A stretch of 9,208 bases of DNA from Candidatus Gastranaerophilales bacterium (GTDB lineage Bacteria > Cyanobacteriota > Vampirovibrionia > Gastranaerophilales > Gastranaerophilaceae). Positions 1-7,305 of this stretch are shown piece after piece. The position numbers and the translations under genes are program-made. Each line of letters opens with the position of its first letter. The stretch's first letter is position 1. The stretch lies in assembly GCA_003150395.1 (NCBI GenBank), contig QAMI01000007.1, forward strand, positions 1 to 9,208, written 5' to 3'. The notes under the pieces were generated by a model. It saw only the letters and a program-made list of their open reading frames with translations, was not told the origin of the DNA and ran no database searches.

Positions 1-1
1 T

Positions 2-1816
2 CAAGAAACCGGCGGTAGAAATGGTAATCTAATTGTTCAAATAAAAGATCGTCCTTGTTTAGACCTCTCCCCCGGAACATATAATCTTCTAGGTCGCGTT
101 TCTCATTGGTATATCCAAAATATGTCAACTAAGATGGGTAACTGGAATGCAACTAAAGGTGTAATGTACAGCCCCGAAAATTTTGAAGTAGTCGGCGGCC
201 AAGAAAATGCTGTTAATGTAGAATTCACCGAAGAACCATGTAGTAGGCCATCCGCCAAAACCGGCACGCTAGTGTTGACAGTAAATACCAACGGTAATGG
301 CATGACCAGTTATGATATAAATATAGGCTCTCAGCGCTCAACCGGCAGCGGGAAATGGAAAGATGCTCAACAAATAACAATTCCAGGTCTTCCCACCGGT
401 GAGCAATCTCTAACCGCCAAAAGCTGTATGGGCGATTTTGGGGGTTCAAGTTATACCAAAGGTACGGTAGGTATACGTCCAAGCAGCGTAAACATCCCCG
501 CTAATGGAAAAGCTTATGCTGATATCGATTGCAATCAAGGTGGCGGTAGTTCAAAAACTCAAGTAACCGTAGTCTGGGAAGCCAAAGGATGTTCTGCAGC
601 CAAAGGCGGTGTAATCCTAGGAGCAAACAAATACAACATCCAATTCGGCGAATCCCCATCCGGTTCAGTAAGCAAAGAAGTAGCTCCGGGCAACTATTTA
701 GTTCTAGCGAATATAGGGGTACGAGAAAATTCAGGCAATCAGTTAGGCGAATGGAAAACTCCAGCTGATCATTCCGTAAGTCCGACCTCCCTAACCGTAA
801 CTGAAGGGCAAACCTCAACCGTAACCATAAAAACCTCTTGTGATGGCAGTCCTGTCGACCAGAAAGGTAAAGCAACAGTAACAGTAAAATGGAATGGTTC
901 AGATTGTGATGGATTTAAAGGTACTTTAGAAACTAAGGGGTTTAGCTGTCGATTTGGAGATGGCGCTTCAGGCTCAACCTCATGTACTGTAGACGCCCCT
1001 GTTGACCTTTCATTCCCTTCAAGTTTAAGTGGTGAGGGTGCTTATCAGGTTCTTCAAAATGGAAGCTGGGTATACCCTCCAAACTTAATGTCCGTGTCTC
1101 CAACTAGCTTGAGCTTAAAACCTGGTGGAACAGGTACCGTAACCGTAACAACAAAATGTGATGCCTCTGTTGATGAGGAAGATCATTCTTGTGGAATAAG
1201 TTTTACCAGTACAGGTAATACAGGTGGGGCAGCACAAGGTGTATGCCATGCCACAGGAGGAAACGGATATGACGGTTCAGTAACCTTAAGCAAAGGAACT
1301 TCTTACAAAGGCGAATTAAAAAATTTGGTCTGCGGTTACAGTTATACAATAAGCTGTTCCGGCAGCGGTACTGGTTCAACCTACAAATTGACTCCAAGCC
1401 CGAGCTCTATTTCAAGATTGACTGGTACTCAAAATGTGACTGTGAAGTTTGAACTTGCTCAAGAAAGTGCTACCTCAAGCTGTAACTTTTTGTATAGAGT
1501 ATTCAGTACCGGTACTTCATATAATGGATTTGCCGGCCAAGTAATCTATAGTTTAAGCTGCAGCGGAAAGGGAAGGTTTAGCTCGGGCAACACAATAAAA
1601 GTCAATCTGCCTTGCGCATCAGATGTTGTATCGATAGATTTAGGTGGTAAAACCGGTGATGAGATAGGGTCAACTGGCAAGTTGCAAACAGCCCTTTATG
1701 AGAATTGCCTTCCTCAGTCCTGTATGTACTCAGTTAATACTTGTGCTACAGTCAATGTAAAAGGCAAGGAATCAACCTGGGTAAAAGTTAGTTCAACAGA
1801 AACTGGCTTAAATTAG
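2..1816 (+). CDS. C-terminal part of a large Ig-like repeat surface/secreted protein (5' end outside window)
   Basis: The reading frame is open from base 2 to the TAA at 1814-1816, giving 604 residues of a longer protein. The ATG at 122 is internal: the 40 codons before it are open and read like the same repeat protein (PGTYNLLGRVSHWYI). About every 100 residues a strand-like motif recurs, of the form S-P-x-S-hydrophobic-x-hydrophobic-x-x-G-x(4)-V-T-V. It starts at visible residues 57, 159, 260, 366 and 466, and four of the five copies are followed by a Cys. Several copies follow a G-x-W motif (GNW, GEW, GSW). Composition is rich in Gly, Ser, Thr and Cys, as in beta-sandwich adhesins, and disulfides are plausible. 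No membrane segment, LPXTG or PEP-CTERM signal is seen at the C terminus (ends KVSSTETGLN). G+C looks higher than in some neighbours. An extracellular structural or adhesive role is inference; no catalytic motif was seen. Confidence 0.75.
   Translation, partial: QETGGRNGNLIVQIKDRPCLDLSPGTYNLLGRVSHWYIQNMSTKMGNWNATKGVMYSPENFEVVGGQENAVNVEFTEEPCSRPSAKTGTLVLTVNTNGNGMTSYDINIGSQRSTGSGKWKDAQQITIPGLPTGEQSLTAKSCMGDFGGSSYTKGTVGIRPSSVNIPANGKAYADIDCNQGGGSSKTQVTVVWEAKGCSAAKGGVILGANKYNIQFGESPSGSVSKEVAPGNYLVLANIGVRENSGNQLGEWKTPADHSVSPTSLTVTEGQTSTVTIKTSCDGSPVDQKGKATVTVKWNGSDCDGFKGTLETKGFSCRFGDGASGSTSCTVDAPVDLSFPSSLSGEGAYQVLQNGSWVYPPNLMSVSPTSLSLKPGGTGTVTVTTKCDASVDEEDHSCGISFTSTGNTGGAAQGVCHATGGNGYDGSVTLSKGTSYKGELKNLVCGYSYTISCSGSGTGSTYKLTPSPSSISRLTGTQNVTVKFELAQESATSSCNFLYRVFSTGTSYNGFAGQVIYSLSCSGKGRFSSGNTIKVNLPCASDVVSIDLGGKTGDEIGSTGKLQTALYENCLPQSCMYSVNTCATVNVKGKESTWVKVSSTETGLN
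170..1453 (+). repeat. Five ~100-residue protein repeats inside the Ig-like protein
   Basis: The repeat anchor (SP-x-S ... G ... VTV, then usually Cys) is encoded at about 170-241, 476-532, 779-841, 1097-1159 and 1397-1453. Successive anchors are 102, 101, 106 and 100 codons apart. The clearest pair is SPTSLTVTEGQTSTVTIKT and SPTSLSLKPGGTGTVTVTT. The repeats are divergent at DNA level: they share only short words such as 'aaccgta', so they look like old duplications rather than recent tandem copies. Confidence 0.7.
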
Positions 1817-1836
1817 TCAAAAATACTTTTTGCTCT

Positions 1837-1863
1837 AAAGGCGCTTGCTAGCAAGCGCCTTTT
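1837..1863 (+). terminator. Strong intrinsic terminator after the repeat-protein gene
   Basis: Bases 1837-1862 form a perfect 26-nt palindrome. It folds as an 11-bp GC-rich stem (AAAGGCGCTTG / CAAGCGCCTTT) with a CTAG loop. It is preceded by an A/T-rich tract and followed by TTTCTATTTCC. It lies 20 bases after the stop codon at 1816, so it should end the upstream transcript and isolate glyS. Confidence 0.85.
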
Positions 1864-1875
1864 CTATTTCCTTCC

Positions 1876-1903
1876 TTTACATATAATTTTCACTGTGTAT
1901 AAT
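1876..1903 (+). promoter_or_regulatory. Sigma-70-type promoter for glyS
   Basis: A -35 box TTTACA (1876-1881, five of six consensus bases) is separated by 16 bases from a perfect -10 box TATAAT (1898-1903). Transcription would begin near 1910, leaving a 5' leader of about 26 bases before the glyS ATG. It sits directly after a terminator, as expected for an independent unit. Confidence 0.65.
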
Positions 1904-1935
1904 ATTTTTGGAAAACTAGTTTTAAAAGGCAGGAT

Positions 1936-3993
1936 ATGAGTAAATATTTATTGGAAATTGGAACAGAAGAATTACCTTACAGATTTATACCGTCGGCTGT
2001 AAATCAGCTTAAAAAACTTTTTGAAGACTTTTTGAACGAAAATAAAGTCGGCTTTTCTGATGTAAAAGTTTATGCAACTCCGCGAAGGCTTGCAGTTATC
2101 GTTGACGGTTTGGAAAGTAAAAGCCCGGATGAGGTTAAGGTTGTTAAAGGACCGGTTAAGAAGGTTGCCTACGATGAAAACGGAAATCTCTCAAAAGCCG
2201 GACTCGGATTCGCTAATAAAAACGGTGTTTCTCCTGAGGAATTGTATATAGAAAATGATTATTTACATGCCAAAATTCAAATTAAGGGTAAATCCATTAT
2301 TGACCTTTTGCAGGAAAATGTTCCGGCATTAGTTCTCAAGCTTCAAGGCTCCCATTTTATGAGATGGGCTGACAACGAAGAAAAGTTTTCTCGTCCTATC
2401 AGATGGATTGTTTCTATTCTTGACAAAGAAGAAGTTAAAATAAAAATTATTGATAAAGAAAGTTCCAATCTTTCACGCGGCCACAGGTTTGCACAGCAAA
2501 GCGTTGTTATCGGGCATCCGGATGATTATGTGGAATTAATGCGCAATTGCTGTGTTATTGTTGATCAAAACGAACGCAGACAACGAATTATTGACCGTGC
2601 AAAGTCTGAGGCTGCAAAATACGGTGCAGAACCTTATTATACAGAAGATTTACTTGATGAGGTTACTTACATTACCGAATATCCAGTTCCGGCCGTTTGC
2701 GATTTCAGCGAGGAATATCTTAAGCTTCCGGAAGAACTTGTTGTAACAGTTATGGCTGTTCATCAGAGATATTTTGCGCTTTACAAGGATGGAAAACTTA
2801 TCAATAAATTTATTACAATGACAAACTACCTCGGTGATGAGTTTGAAAATATTAAAGCTGGCAATGTAAGGGTAATCAAAGCAAGACTTGATGATGCCGT
2901 ATTTTTCTTTAATGAAGATACCAAAAAGCCGCTTGAAGCTTATGTTGATGATTTAAAAGGAATTACATTCCAAAAAGGTATGGGCTCAATGTTTGATAAA
3001 GCTCAGCGTCTTGTTTCTTTATCAAAAACGATTTGCGCACAGTTAGGAATTTCCGATTCACGAACAATTGAGCGTACTGCACTGCTTTGCAAGGCCGATT
3101 TGACAACAAATCTTGTTTTTGAATTCACAGAACTTCAAGGATATATCGGGGCTGATTACGCACGTGTGTCAGGCGAAGTTGAGGCGGTTTGCGAAGGGAT
3201 AAAGGAACATTATTTCCCGCTCAATGCTGAAAGCGAAACTGCTAAAGGAAAAGAAGGCCAAATTGTCGGAATTGCTGATAAAATTGACACCATAGCGGCT
3301 GTTTTTGCTGAGGGCAAAAAGCCCACAGGTTCCTCTGACCCTCTGGGGGTAAGACGTGCTGCTTTAGGTATTATCAGGACAATTCTTGCGAATAATTTGA
3401 AAATTGATTTGGTTCAATTGATTGAAGAAACTTTATTAAATCTTCCTGTTCAGTTTGAAGGCTCATCAATTGTCGACAAATTCAAAAAAGCCGCTGGTGA
3501 TTGTGTTGGCAGAGTTTCAGGTAAAGTTACCGCTGAAATTAATGAATTTATTGTTCAAAGACTGATTATTTTCCTTTCCGAAAATTATCCAAAGAATGTT
3601 TTGGAAGCATGTGCAGCAAACAAAAATCCTCTTGTTGATTTGACCGATTATGTTGAACGCGTAAAGGTTGTTTCAACTCTGGACGCTCCGGCTATGCTTG
3701 AAAGCGCAAATCGTGTAAGCCGGTTACTAAAAGAGCCTGTTTCTGCAACTGTTAACAGAAATCTTTTCAATGTTCCGGCCGAAAATATGCTTTTAGAGCA
3801 AATCAACACTGTTAATGCAAAAGATTATGAACAATATTTAAAACAACTTCAAGAAATCAATCCGTCTGTTGAAAAATTCTTTAATGATGTTCTTGTCATG
3901 GACAAAGACGAAAAAATTAAACAAAACAGACTTGCTTTACTGTCATTATTAAAGCAAAAGTACGACTATATTTGTGATTTCAGCAAATTATAA
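1936..3993 (+). CDS. glyS: Glycine--tRNA ligase, beta subunit
   Basis: Beta subunit of the bacterial alpha2beta2-type glycyl-tRNA synthetase, which charges tRNA-Gly in the cytosol. The beta chain mainly recognises and binds the tRNA. The 685 residues match the family's usual length of about 690. Family hallmarks are visible: LLEIGTEELP at residues 5-14, MRW...FSRPIRW from 142, HQRYFAL at 276, the GNVRVIKARLDDA...FF block, the TFQKGMGSM block, and ADKIDTIAAVF...GSSDPLGVRR from 447. The C-terminal part from about 564 (NPLVDLTDYVERVK onward) fits the DALR-type anticodon-binding domain. The ATG is preceded by AGGCAGGAT, a modest ribosome-binding site. glyQ (alpha subunit) is not adjacent; the upstream gene is unrelated and transcription is probably from its own promoter. 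No frame break or missing block was noticed. Confidence 0.96.
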   Translation: MSKYLLEIGTEELPYRFIPSAVNQLKKLFEDFLNENKVGFSDVKVYATPRRLAVIVDGLESKSPDEVKVVKGPVKKVAYDENGNLSKAGLGFANKNGVSPEELYIENDYLHAKIQIKGKSIIDLLQENVPALVLKLQGSHFMRWADNEEKFSRPIRWIVSILDKEEVKIKIIDKESSNLSRGHRFAQQSVVIGHPDDYVELMRNCCVIVDQNERRQRIIDRAKSEAAKYGAEPYYTEDLLDEVTYITEYPVPAVCDFSEEYLKLPEELVVTVMAVHQRYFALYKDGKLINKFITMTNYLGDEFENIKAGNVRVIKARLDDAVFFFNEDTKKPLEAYVDDLKGITFQKGMGSMFDKAQRLVSLSKTICAQLGISDSRTIERTALLCKADLTTNLVFEFTELQGYIGADYARVSGEVEAVCEGIKEHYFPLNAESETAKGKEGQIVGIADKIDTIAAVFAEGKKPTGSSDPLGVRRAALGIIRTILANNLKIDLVQLIEETLLNLPVQFEGSSIVDKFKKAAGDCVGRVSGKVTAEINEFIVQRLIIFLSENYPKNVLEACAANKNPLVDLTDYVERVKVVSTLDAPAMLESANRVSRLLKEPVSATVNRNLFNVPAENMLLEQINTVNAKDYEQYLKQLQEINPSVEKFFNDVLVMDKDEKIKQNRLALLSLLKQKYDYICDFSKL

Positions 3994-4031
3994 AGATTTG
4001 TAAATAAACTGACAAAAATGGTAAATTATTT

Positions 4032-4059
4032 TTTTCAGGGAATTTTATAATGGTACAAT
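4032..4059 (+). promoter_or_regulatory. Possible promoter for the 104-residue hypothetical protein
   Basis: In the 112-base gap after glyS there are two -10-like hexamers, TATAAT (4046-4051) and TACAAT (4054-4059). A weak -35, TTTTCA (4032-4037), is 16 bases upstream of the second. CTGACA at 4009-4014 resembles a -35 box but is too far from both. Either hexamer would give a short leader before the ATG at 4106. The -35 assignment is uncertain. No clear terminator of glyS is visible here, so read-through is also possible. Confidence 0.4.
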
Positions 4060-4105
4060 AGAAGAAACAAAAATTAAGTGTAGTAAATCTAGAGGTAAAC
4101 ACCAA

Positions 4106-4420
4106 ATGCTTAACAGGCTTAAAAATCTCAAAATAGTTAAAAATTTGAAACAAAATTTATCGCCGAAATTACGCTGGCTGATGTTTGCCCATGACAATAG
4201 CGACAAATCTTCTGCCGAATATATCAGGATGATTACAGGCGTAGAAGATTTGAAATCCAATTCTGACGAACTAAGGCTGGAAGCAATGGTCAGAGAACAA
4301 CTCAAAGAAGAGTTCCCGAATATTGAGAACATGAAGTCTTACGAGTTATTAGTAGATGCAGTTATGCACAATTTAAAGAAAAAACAGCTTCAAGCCACCG
4401 ATAACATTGATTTTTCATAA
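4106..4420 (+). CDS. Small hypothetical protein, charged and probably helical (104 aa)
   Basis: I do not recognise the family. The gene is supported by a plausible ribosome-binding site (AGAGGT at 4091-4096, 9 bases before the ATG), promoter-like sequence upstream and a strong terminator downstream. The protein has a basic N terminus (residues 1-23, many Lys/Asn/Leu, with KIVKNLKQNL). The remainder is rich in Glu, Lys, Leu and Asn, consistent with alpha helices (EDLKSNSDELRLEAMVREQL; SYELLVDAVMHNLKKKQ). There is no signal peptide, transmembrane segment, Cys cluster or obvious DNA-binding motif, so a soluble cytosolic protein is likely. It is probably a single-gene unit between glyS and the terminator at 4471. 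Function is unknown. Confidence 0.7.
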   Translation: MLNRLKNLKIVKNLKQNLSPKLRWLMFAHDNSDKSSAEYIRMITGVEDLKSNSDELRLEAMVREQLKEEFPNIENMKSYELLVDAVMHNLKKKQLQATDNIDFS

Positions 4421-4470
4421 AATCTTTTTTATTTAAATGTTATCAATATGCAGTAATTCTGCAACATACA

Positions 4471-4500
4471 AATAATACCTCCTCGGGGGTGTTATTTTTT
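4471..4500 (+). terminator. Intrinsic terminator after the 104-residue protein
   Basis: The arms AATAATACCTC (4471-4481) and GGGGTGTTATT (4486-4496) pair over about 11 bp with two G-T wobbles, around a tight CTCG loop. The stem runs directly into TTTT (4497-4500). Position and form fit termination of the gene ending at 4420. Confidence 0.8.
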
Positions 4501-4539
4501 GTTAATGAAAGATATCTTTATCTTAGTTTAATATTCGTT

Positions 4540-4545
4540 AAGGAG
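4540..4545 (+). promoter_or_regulatory. Strong Shine-Dalgarno of the TM1266-like gene
   Basis: AAGGAG lies 8 bases before the ATG at 4554 and fixes that start. It shows that canonical SD initiation is used in this genome, which makes its absence before prfB noteworthy. Confidence 0.85.
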
Positions 4546-4553
4546 AAACAAGC

Positions 4554-4790
4554 ATGACGACTACAATTATTGGCGTTGATTTGGAAAACAGGCTTGAGAC
4601 AGCTCTTGAGTTTCAAAAAATAATTAGTGAATATGGCTGCGAAATTAGAACCAGGATAGGGCTTCATCCTTCAATGAACGAAGTTTGTCTAAATCGCGGG
4701 ATTGTCCTTCTTGAGGTGAGCGGAAGCGGTGAACATCTGATTGAAAAGCTAAAACAGCACTGGAAAGTTCAGATTATGACTTTTGAGTAA
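4554..4790 (+). CDS. Small ACT-like protein, putative iron-only hydrogenase system regulator (TM1266 family)
   Basis: The 78 residues fit a beta-alpha-beta-beta-alpha-beta ACT/ferredoxin-like layout. Strand 1 is TTTIIGVDLE (2-11), helix 1 about 12-27, and the strand CEIRTRIGLHP (29-39) carries the R-x-G-x-x-P turn typical of TM1266-like proteins. Strand GIVLLEVSGS (49-58) follows, then helix GEHLIEKLKQH (59-69) and a last strand KVQIMTF (71-77). Length and motif order match the small proteins annotated as [FeFe]-hydrogenase system regulators, which often sit near hydrogenase maturation genes. None of those genes is in this window, so the role is inference from family resemblance. A ligand-binding or NikR/ACT-type role is the main alternative. 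The gene has an excellent ribosome-binding site, lies between two hairpins and is probably monocistronic. It has no DNA-binding domain. Confidence 0.65.
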   Translation: MTTTIIGVDLENRLETALEFQKIISEYGCEIRTRIGLHPSMNEVCLNRGIVLLEVSGSGEHLIEKLKQHWKVQIMTFE

Positions 4791-4793
4791 GAA

Positions 4794-4815
4794 AAAAGTT
4801 TAAAAATAAACTTTT
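4794..4815 (+). terminator. AT-rich hairpin, possible weak terminator
   Basis: A perfect 9-bp inverted repeat (AAAAGTTTA / TAAACTTTT) with an AAAA loop starts 3 bases after the stop at 4790. Each arm has only one G/C pair, and the T-run is part of the right arm, so it would be a weak terminator at best. Transcription could continue into the nucleotidase gene. Confidence 0.35.
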
Positions 4816-4882
4816 GTAAATATTGAATTATCAAACTAGCAAAAATTTTTTTTCAGCTGTCTTCTAAATATCGGGACAAAAA

Positions 4883-6427
4883 ATGATAACGCCCGTAAAT
4901 GCATATAAAACCACGAATTTGATACCGCAGACAGTCCTTGCAAATTCGCCGAATAAATGCGATAATGAAAAGCAGCCTGTAAGGACAAGCATATTTTACA
5001 TTAATGATTTTCATGGAAAATCTATAAATATTGAAAGGACGATGACAGCATCAAATGCTTTTGATAATTTTACACCGTCCAAACCAGAAGACAGATTGAA
5101 GTTTTCATCCGGAGATATTCAACTTGGTGAAATCGAGAAGGTTAACCAGGTTGCTGTTGCCGGCCAAAATGCTCTTCATATAATGGCGTCGGCTATGGGA
5201 AACCACGAATATGATATGCCGAAAAGTGTTCACAAAATTATCCCGGATATGAAATATAAACTTCTTGCCTGCAATATTGATATAAGACCTGAATATCCGC
5301 TTTCCAAAAAAGTCGAAAAATCTTATATTCAAGAAATTAACGGTCATAAATACGGAGTTATCGGAACCTCTCCGACTGACTTGATTTCCCGGTTAAAATA
5401 CAGCAGATTATTTGAAAAACACGAAATTCATAACATTGATAAAACAATAAATGACATTCAACAAGAGGTTGATAAATTAAAATCCCAAGGCATTAATAAA
5501 ATAATTCTTCTTTCACATCTCGGCTACGGTTATGACAGAAAAGTTGCTCAAAAGACTGATGGTATTGATGTAATTCTTGGGGGACACTCCCACAATCTAG
5601 TGCTAGATGTAAAAGAGGGGGAAAATCTGCTCTATGACAAATCCGGAAATCCAGTTGTAATTACTCAGGCAGGCCGCGACGGTAAGTATTTTGGAATTCT
5701 AAATCTTGAATTTGACCAAAACGGCGTGATTAAAAAAGTTCAGAATAATGTAACACCGACAAGAGGTTTCAAACGCAATGCGCCGCTCAGGTATGTATTT
5801 GAAAAGATTCTTGGAAAACCGGAAATTGTAGGAGTTGTAAAATCAGCCCCTCCGCCGATTACAAATGATTTGACAGATCCAAATCCTCACGCACAATTTA
5901 TTGTTGATTGTATGCGAAAAGAACTTGATGCTGATATCGCGCTTTTAAGTGCAGCAAATGTCAGAGGGTATTTTGAAAGCGGCAACCTTGATACAAGAGT
6001 TTTGGAGGATATGTCTCCTTTCAAAAACAATCTTACTATAACTCCGTACACCGAAAAAGAAATAGTAGAGGCATTAAAGGCAACCGCAAAATCCGTTGTA
6101 AATATGAATAACAAGCCAGGAATTATTCATACCTCAGGTTTGCGATACTGCATAAATAAAAACGGTGATATCTCCAATCTTTATTTTATTGATAAGAACG
6201 GTAAACAGCATAAAATTGATGTAGAACATCCTCGTGAAGACAAAATCTACAGAACAGTAATAAACGATTACTACGCAATGGGTAAGGATAATTTATCAAT
6301 GCTTAACAAAATAGATTGGGCTGAAAAGATATTTGATTTTGATTTTACCAAATGCGTAAAAGACCATTTCAAAAAAGACCAGACTCCGGTAGAGATCAAA
6401 GACGACGGCAGAATAACATTTATATAA
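4883..6427 (+). CDS. 5'-nucleotidase / 2',3'-cyclic phosphodiesterase-family metallophosphatase
   Basis: UshA-like two-domain hydrolase of 514 residues. The N-terminal calcineurin-like metallophosphatase domain shows all dimetal motifs: NDFHG (D42, H44), GD (D78), GNHEYD (N107 and catalytic-type H108/D111), LSHLG (H212) and GGHSH (H235, H237). The C-terminal substrate-binding domain (5_nucleotid_C type) spans about 315-480, with ALLSAANVRG (353-362) and later HTSGLRYCI. Expected reaction: phosphate release from nucleotides or related phosphoesters; the exact substrate cannot be read from sequence. Unlike classical periplasmic UshA there is no hydrophobic signal peptide: the first 35 residues are polar and the metal-binding strand begins near residue 36. 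The ATG has only a weak GGGA site 6 bases upstream. The gene ends 2 bases before a strong hairpin shared with the converging gene. Confidence 0.88.
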   Translation: MITPVNAYKTTNLIPQTVLANSPNKCDNEKQPVRTSIFYINDFHGKSINIERTMTASNAFDNFTPSKPEDRLKFSSGDIQLGEIEKVNQVAVAGQNALHIMASAMGNHEYDMPKSVHKIIPDMKYKLLACNIDIRPEYPLSKKVEKSYIQEINGHKYGVIGTSPTDLISRLKYSRLFEKHEIHNIDKTINDIQQEVDKLKSQGINKIILLSHLGYGYDRKVAQKTDGIDVILGGHSHNLVLDVKEGENLLYDKSGNPVVITQAGRDGKYFGILNLEFDQNGVIKKVQNNVTPTRGFKRNAPLRYVFEKILGKPEIVGVVKSAPPPITNDLTDPNPHAQFIVDCMRKELDADIALLSAANVRGYFESGNLDTRVLEDMSPFKNNLTITPYTEKEIVEALKATAKSVVNMNNKPGIIHTSGLRYCINKNGDISNLYFIDKNGKQHKIDVEHPREDKIYRTVINDYYAMGKDNLSMLNKIDWAEKIFDFDFTKCVKDHFKKDQTPVEIKDDGRITFI

Positions 6428-6429
6428 CA

Positions 6430-6455
6430 AAAAGGCTCCGGTTAAGGAGCCTTTT
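6430..6455. terminator. Bidirectional terminator between converging genes
   Basis: A perfect 10-bp stem AAAAGGCTCC (6430-6439) / GGAGCCTTTT (6446-6455) encloses a 6-base loop. It is T-rich on its 3' side on either strand (TTTTGCTTT on plus, TTTTTGTT on minus). It lies between the plus-strand stop at 6427 and the minus-strand stop at 6459-6461, so it can serve both genes. Confidence 0.88.
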
Positions 6456-6458
6456 GCT

Positions 6459-7214
6459 TTATATTTCTTCAGTTAATTTCACATCTCGGTAATAAATGTT
6501 AGCTATTTCATACTGGTATGCCATCGTAATCAATATAATTGTGTATGCTACAAATGGCAATAGCACGTATATAAAAATGGCCCTGTTATCTTCGGAAGAT
6601 AGCCCAAATACAAGCATAGATATAAGATATACAATACCTATAATTGGCAAAGATAAACAAAATATTTTTAAATCAAGTATCAATACCGATAGTATAACTT
6701 TGGGTAAATATGAAAAGACCTTGCCTATAGAAACATTACCTTTAATCTGATATGTTTCGGCAAATCTTGCAAAAATTATTCCCGCTGTAAAATTCCAGCA
6801 AAAAACAAACGGAATTGAGGCTATTGCAACGATAAATCCAAGAATTGGCACCAAAAGACATAAATATATTATTCCAAATACCAGCCCCCATGCAAAAACA
6901 AAGCAAATAAGTTCAAATGTATGTTCAAATAACCCTTTGTTAATTTCCGGCATGATTTGAATAGCCTTAACTTTTTGGTAATCATCTTCATGATCGCGAT
7001 AAACGCAATATTTCACTGCATTGTGAGTAAAATGCATAAAATAAAGCCAAAATAAAAGACTTGTAACAATTGAACACAAAAAATAAAGAACAGGATTTTT
7101 GAGTCCGATTTCAACGCATAATAAAAATCCTAGACCAAATAAAAACAAGTGTTTTTGTAGCACATTTTTTCCTTTGAACAGTTTTTGAAACCCCTCAATT
7201 AAACCACCAGCCAT
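6459..7214 (-). CDS. Polytopic membrane protein of unknown function (251 aa, possibly DUF4013-like)
   Basis: Start chosen at the ATG complementary to 7212-7214 (MAGGLIEGFQKLF). It has an AAAGGA ribosome-binding site 6 bases upstream; a longer version from 7274 would add 20 residues and has no such site. The protein has roughly six or seven hydrophobic segments, at about residues 23-38, 42-61, 101-121, 122-150 (perhaps two), 172-203 (one or two) and 211-232. A basic N-terminal segment precedes them and a hydrophilic loop lies near 68-97. The stretch IIFARFAETYQIKG...IGKVFSYLPKV resembles DUF4013-type membrane proteins, but I hold this loosely. No transporter or enzyme motif is evident. It runs divergently from prfB and converges on the nucleotidase, so it is a single-gene unit. 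It should sit in the cytoplasmic membrane. Confidence 0.8.
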   Translation of the reverse strand: MAGGLIEGFQKLFKGKNVLQKHLFLFGLGFLLCVEIGLKNPVLYFLCSIVTSLLFWLYFMHFTHNAVKYCVYRDHEDDYQKVKAIQIMPEINKGLFEHTFELICFVFAWGLVFGIIYLCLLVPILGFIVAIASIPFVFCWNFTAGIIFARFAETYQIKGNVSIGKVFSYLPKVILSVLILDLKIFCLSLPIIGIVYLISMLVFGLSSEDNRAIFIYVLLPFVAYTIILITMAYQYEIANIYYRDVKLTEEI

Positions 7215-7280
7215 AAAAAATCCTTTCAAATTAAAATTAAGTAATAACATAATATATAATATGTTTATTCGCATAATAAA

Positions 7281-7305
7281 TATATTATATTATATTATAT
7301 TATAT
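7281..7305. repeat. Tandem pentanucleotide repeat (TATAT)x5 in the divergent promoter region
   Basis: Five exact copies of TATAT run from 7281 to 7305. On the minus strand each copy boundary reads TATAAT, so the array gives four overlapping -10 hexamers for the membrane-protein gene. It belongs to the gene-free stretch 7215-7349, which also holds the AT-rich leader of that gene and the prfB promoter. Confidence 0.9.

Noticed and set aside
122..124. ATG as the start of the first gene
   Set aside because: The frame is open from base 2 and the preceding 40 codons read as the same repeat protein, so this Met is internal.
103..1397. Minus-strand open frames inside the repeat-protein gene (for example 225-482, 501-875, 1203-1397)
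   Set aside because: They are rich in Leu, Arg, Tyr and Trp with no domain sense, as expected for the antisense of a Ser/Thr/Gly-rich coding region. No ribosome-binding sites or promoters were seen.
4045..4332. Minus-strand open frame opposite the 104-residue gene
   Set aside because: Ser/Leu-rich antisense shadow; the plus strand has the ribosome-binding site and terminator.
4449..4463. Small hairpin TGCAG-TAATT-CTGCA before the 4471 terminator
   Set aside because: Only 5 bp with no following T-run; most likely incidental next to the real terminator.
4508..4519. 12-bp palindrome AAAGATATCTTT upstream of the TM1266-like gene, considered as an operator
   Set aside because: Short, AT-rich and single-copy in the window; such palindromes arise readily by chance here.
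7215..7274. Longer start (7274) for the minus-strand membrane protein
   Set aside because: The 20 extra residues come from the AT-rich leader, and the internal ATG at 7214 has a well-spaced AAAGGA.
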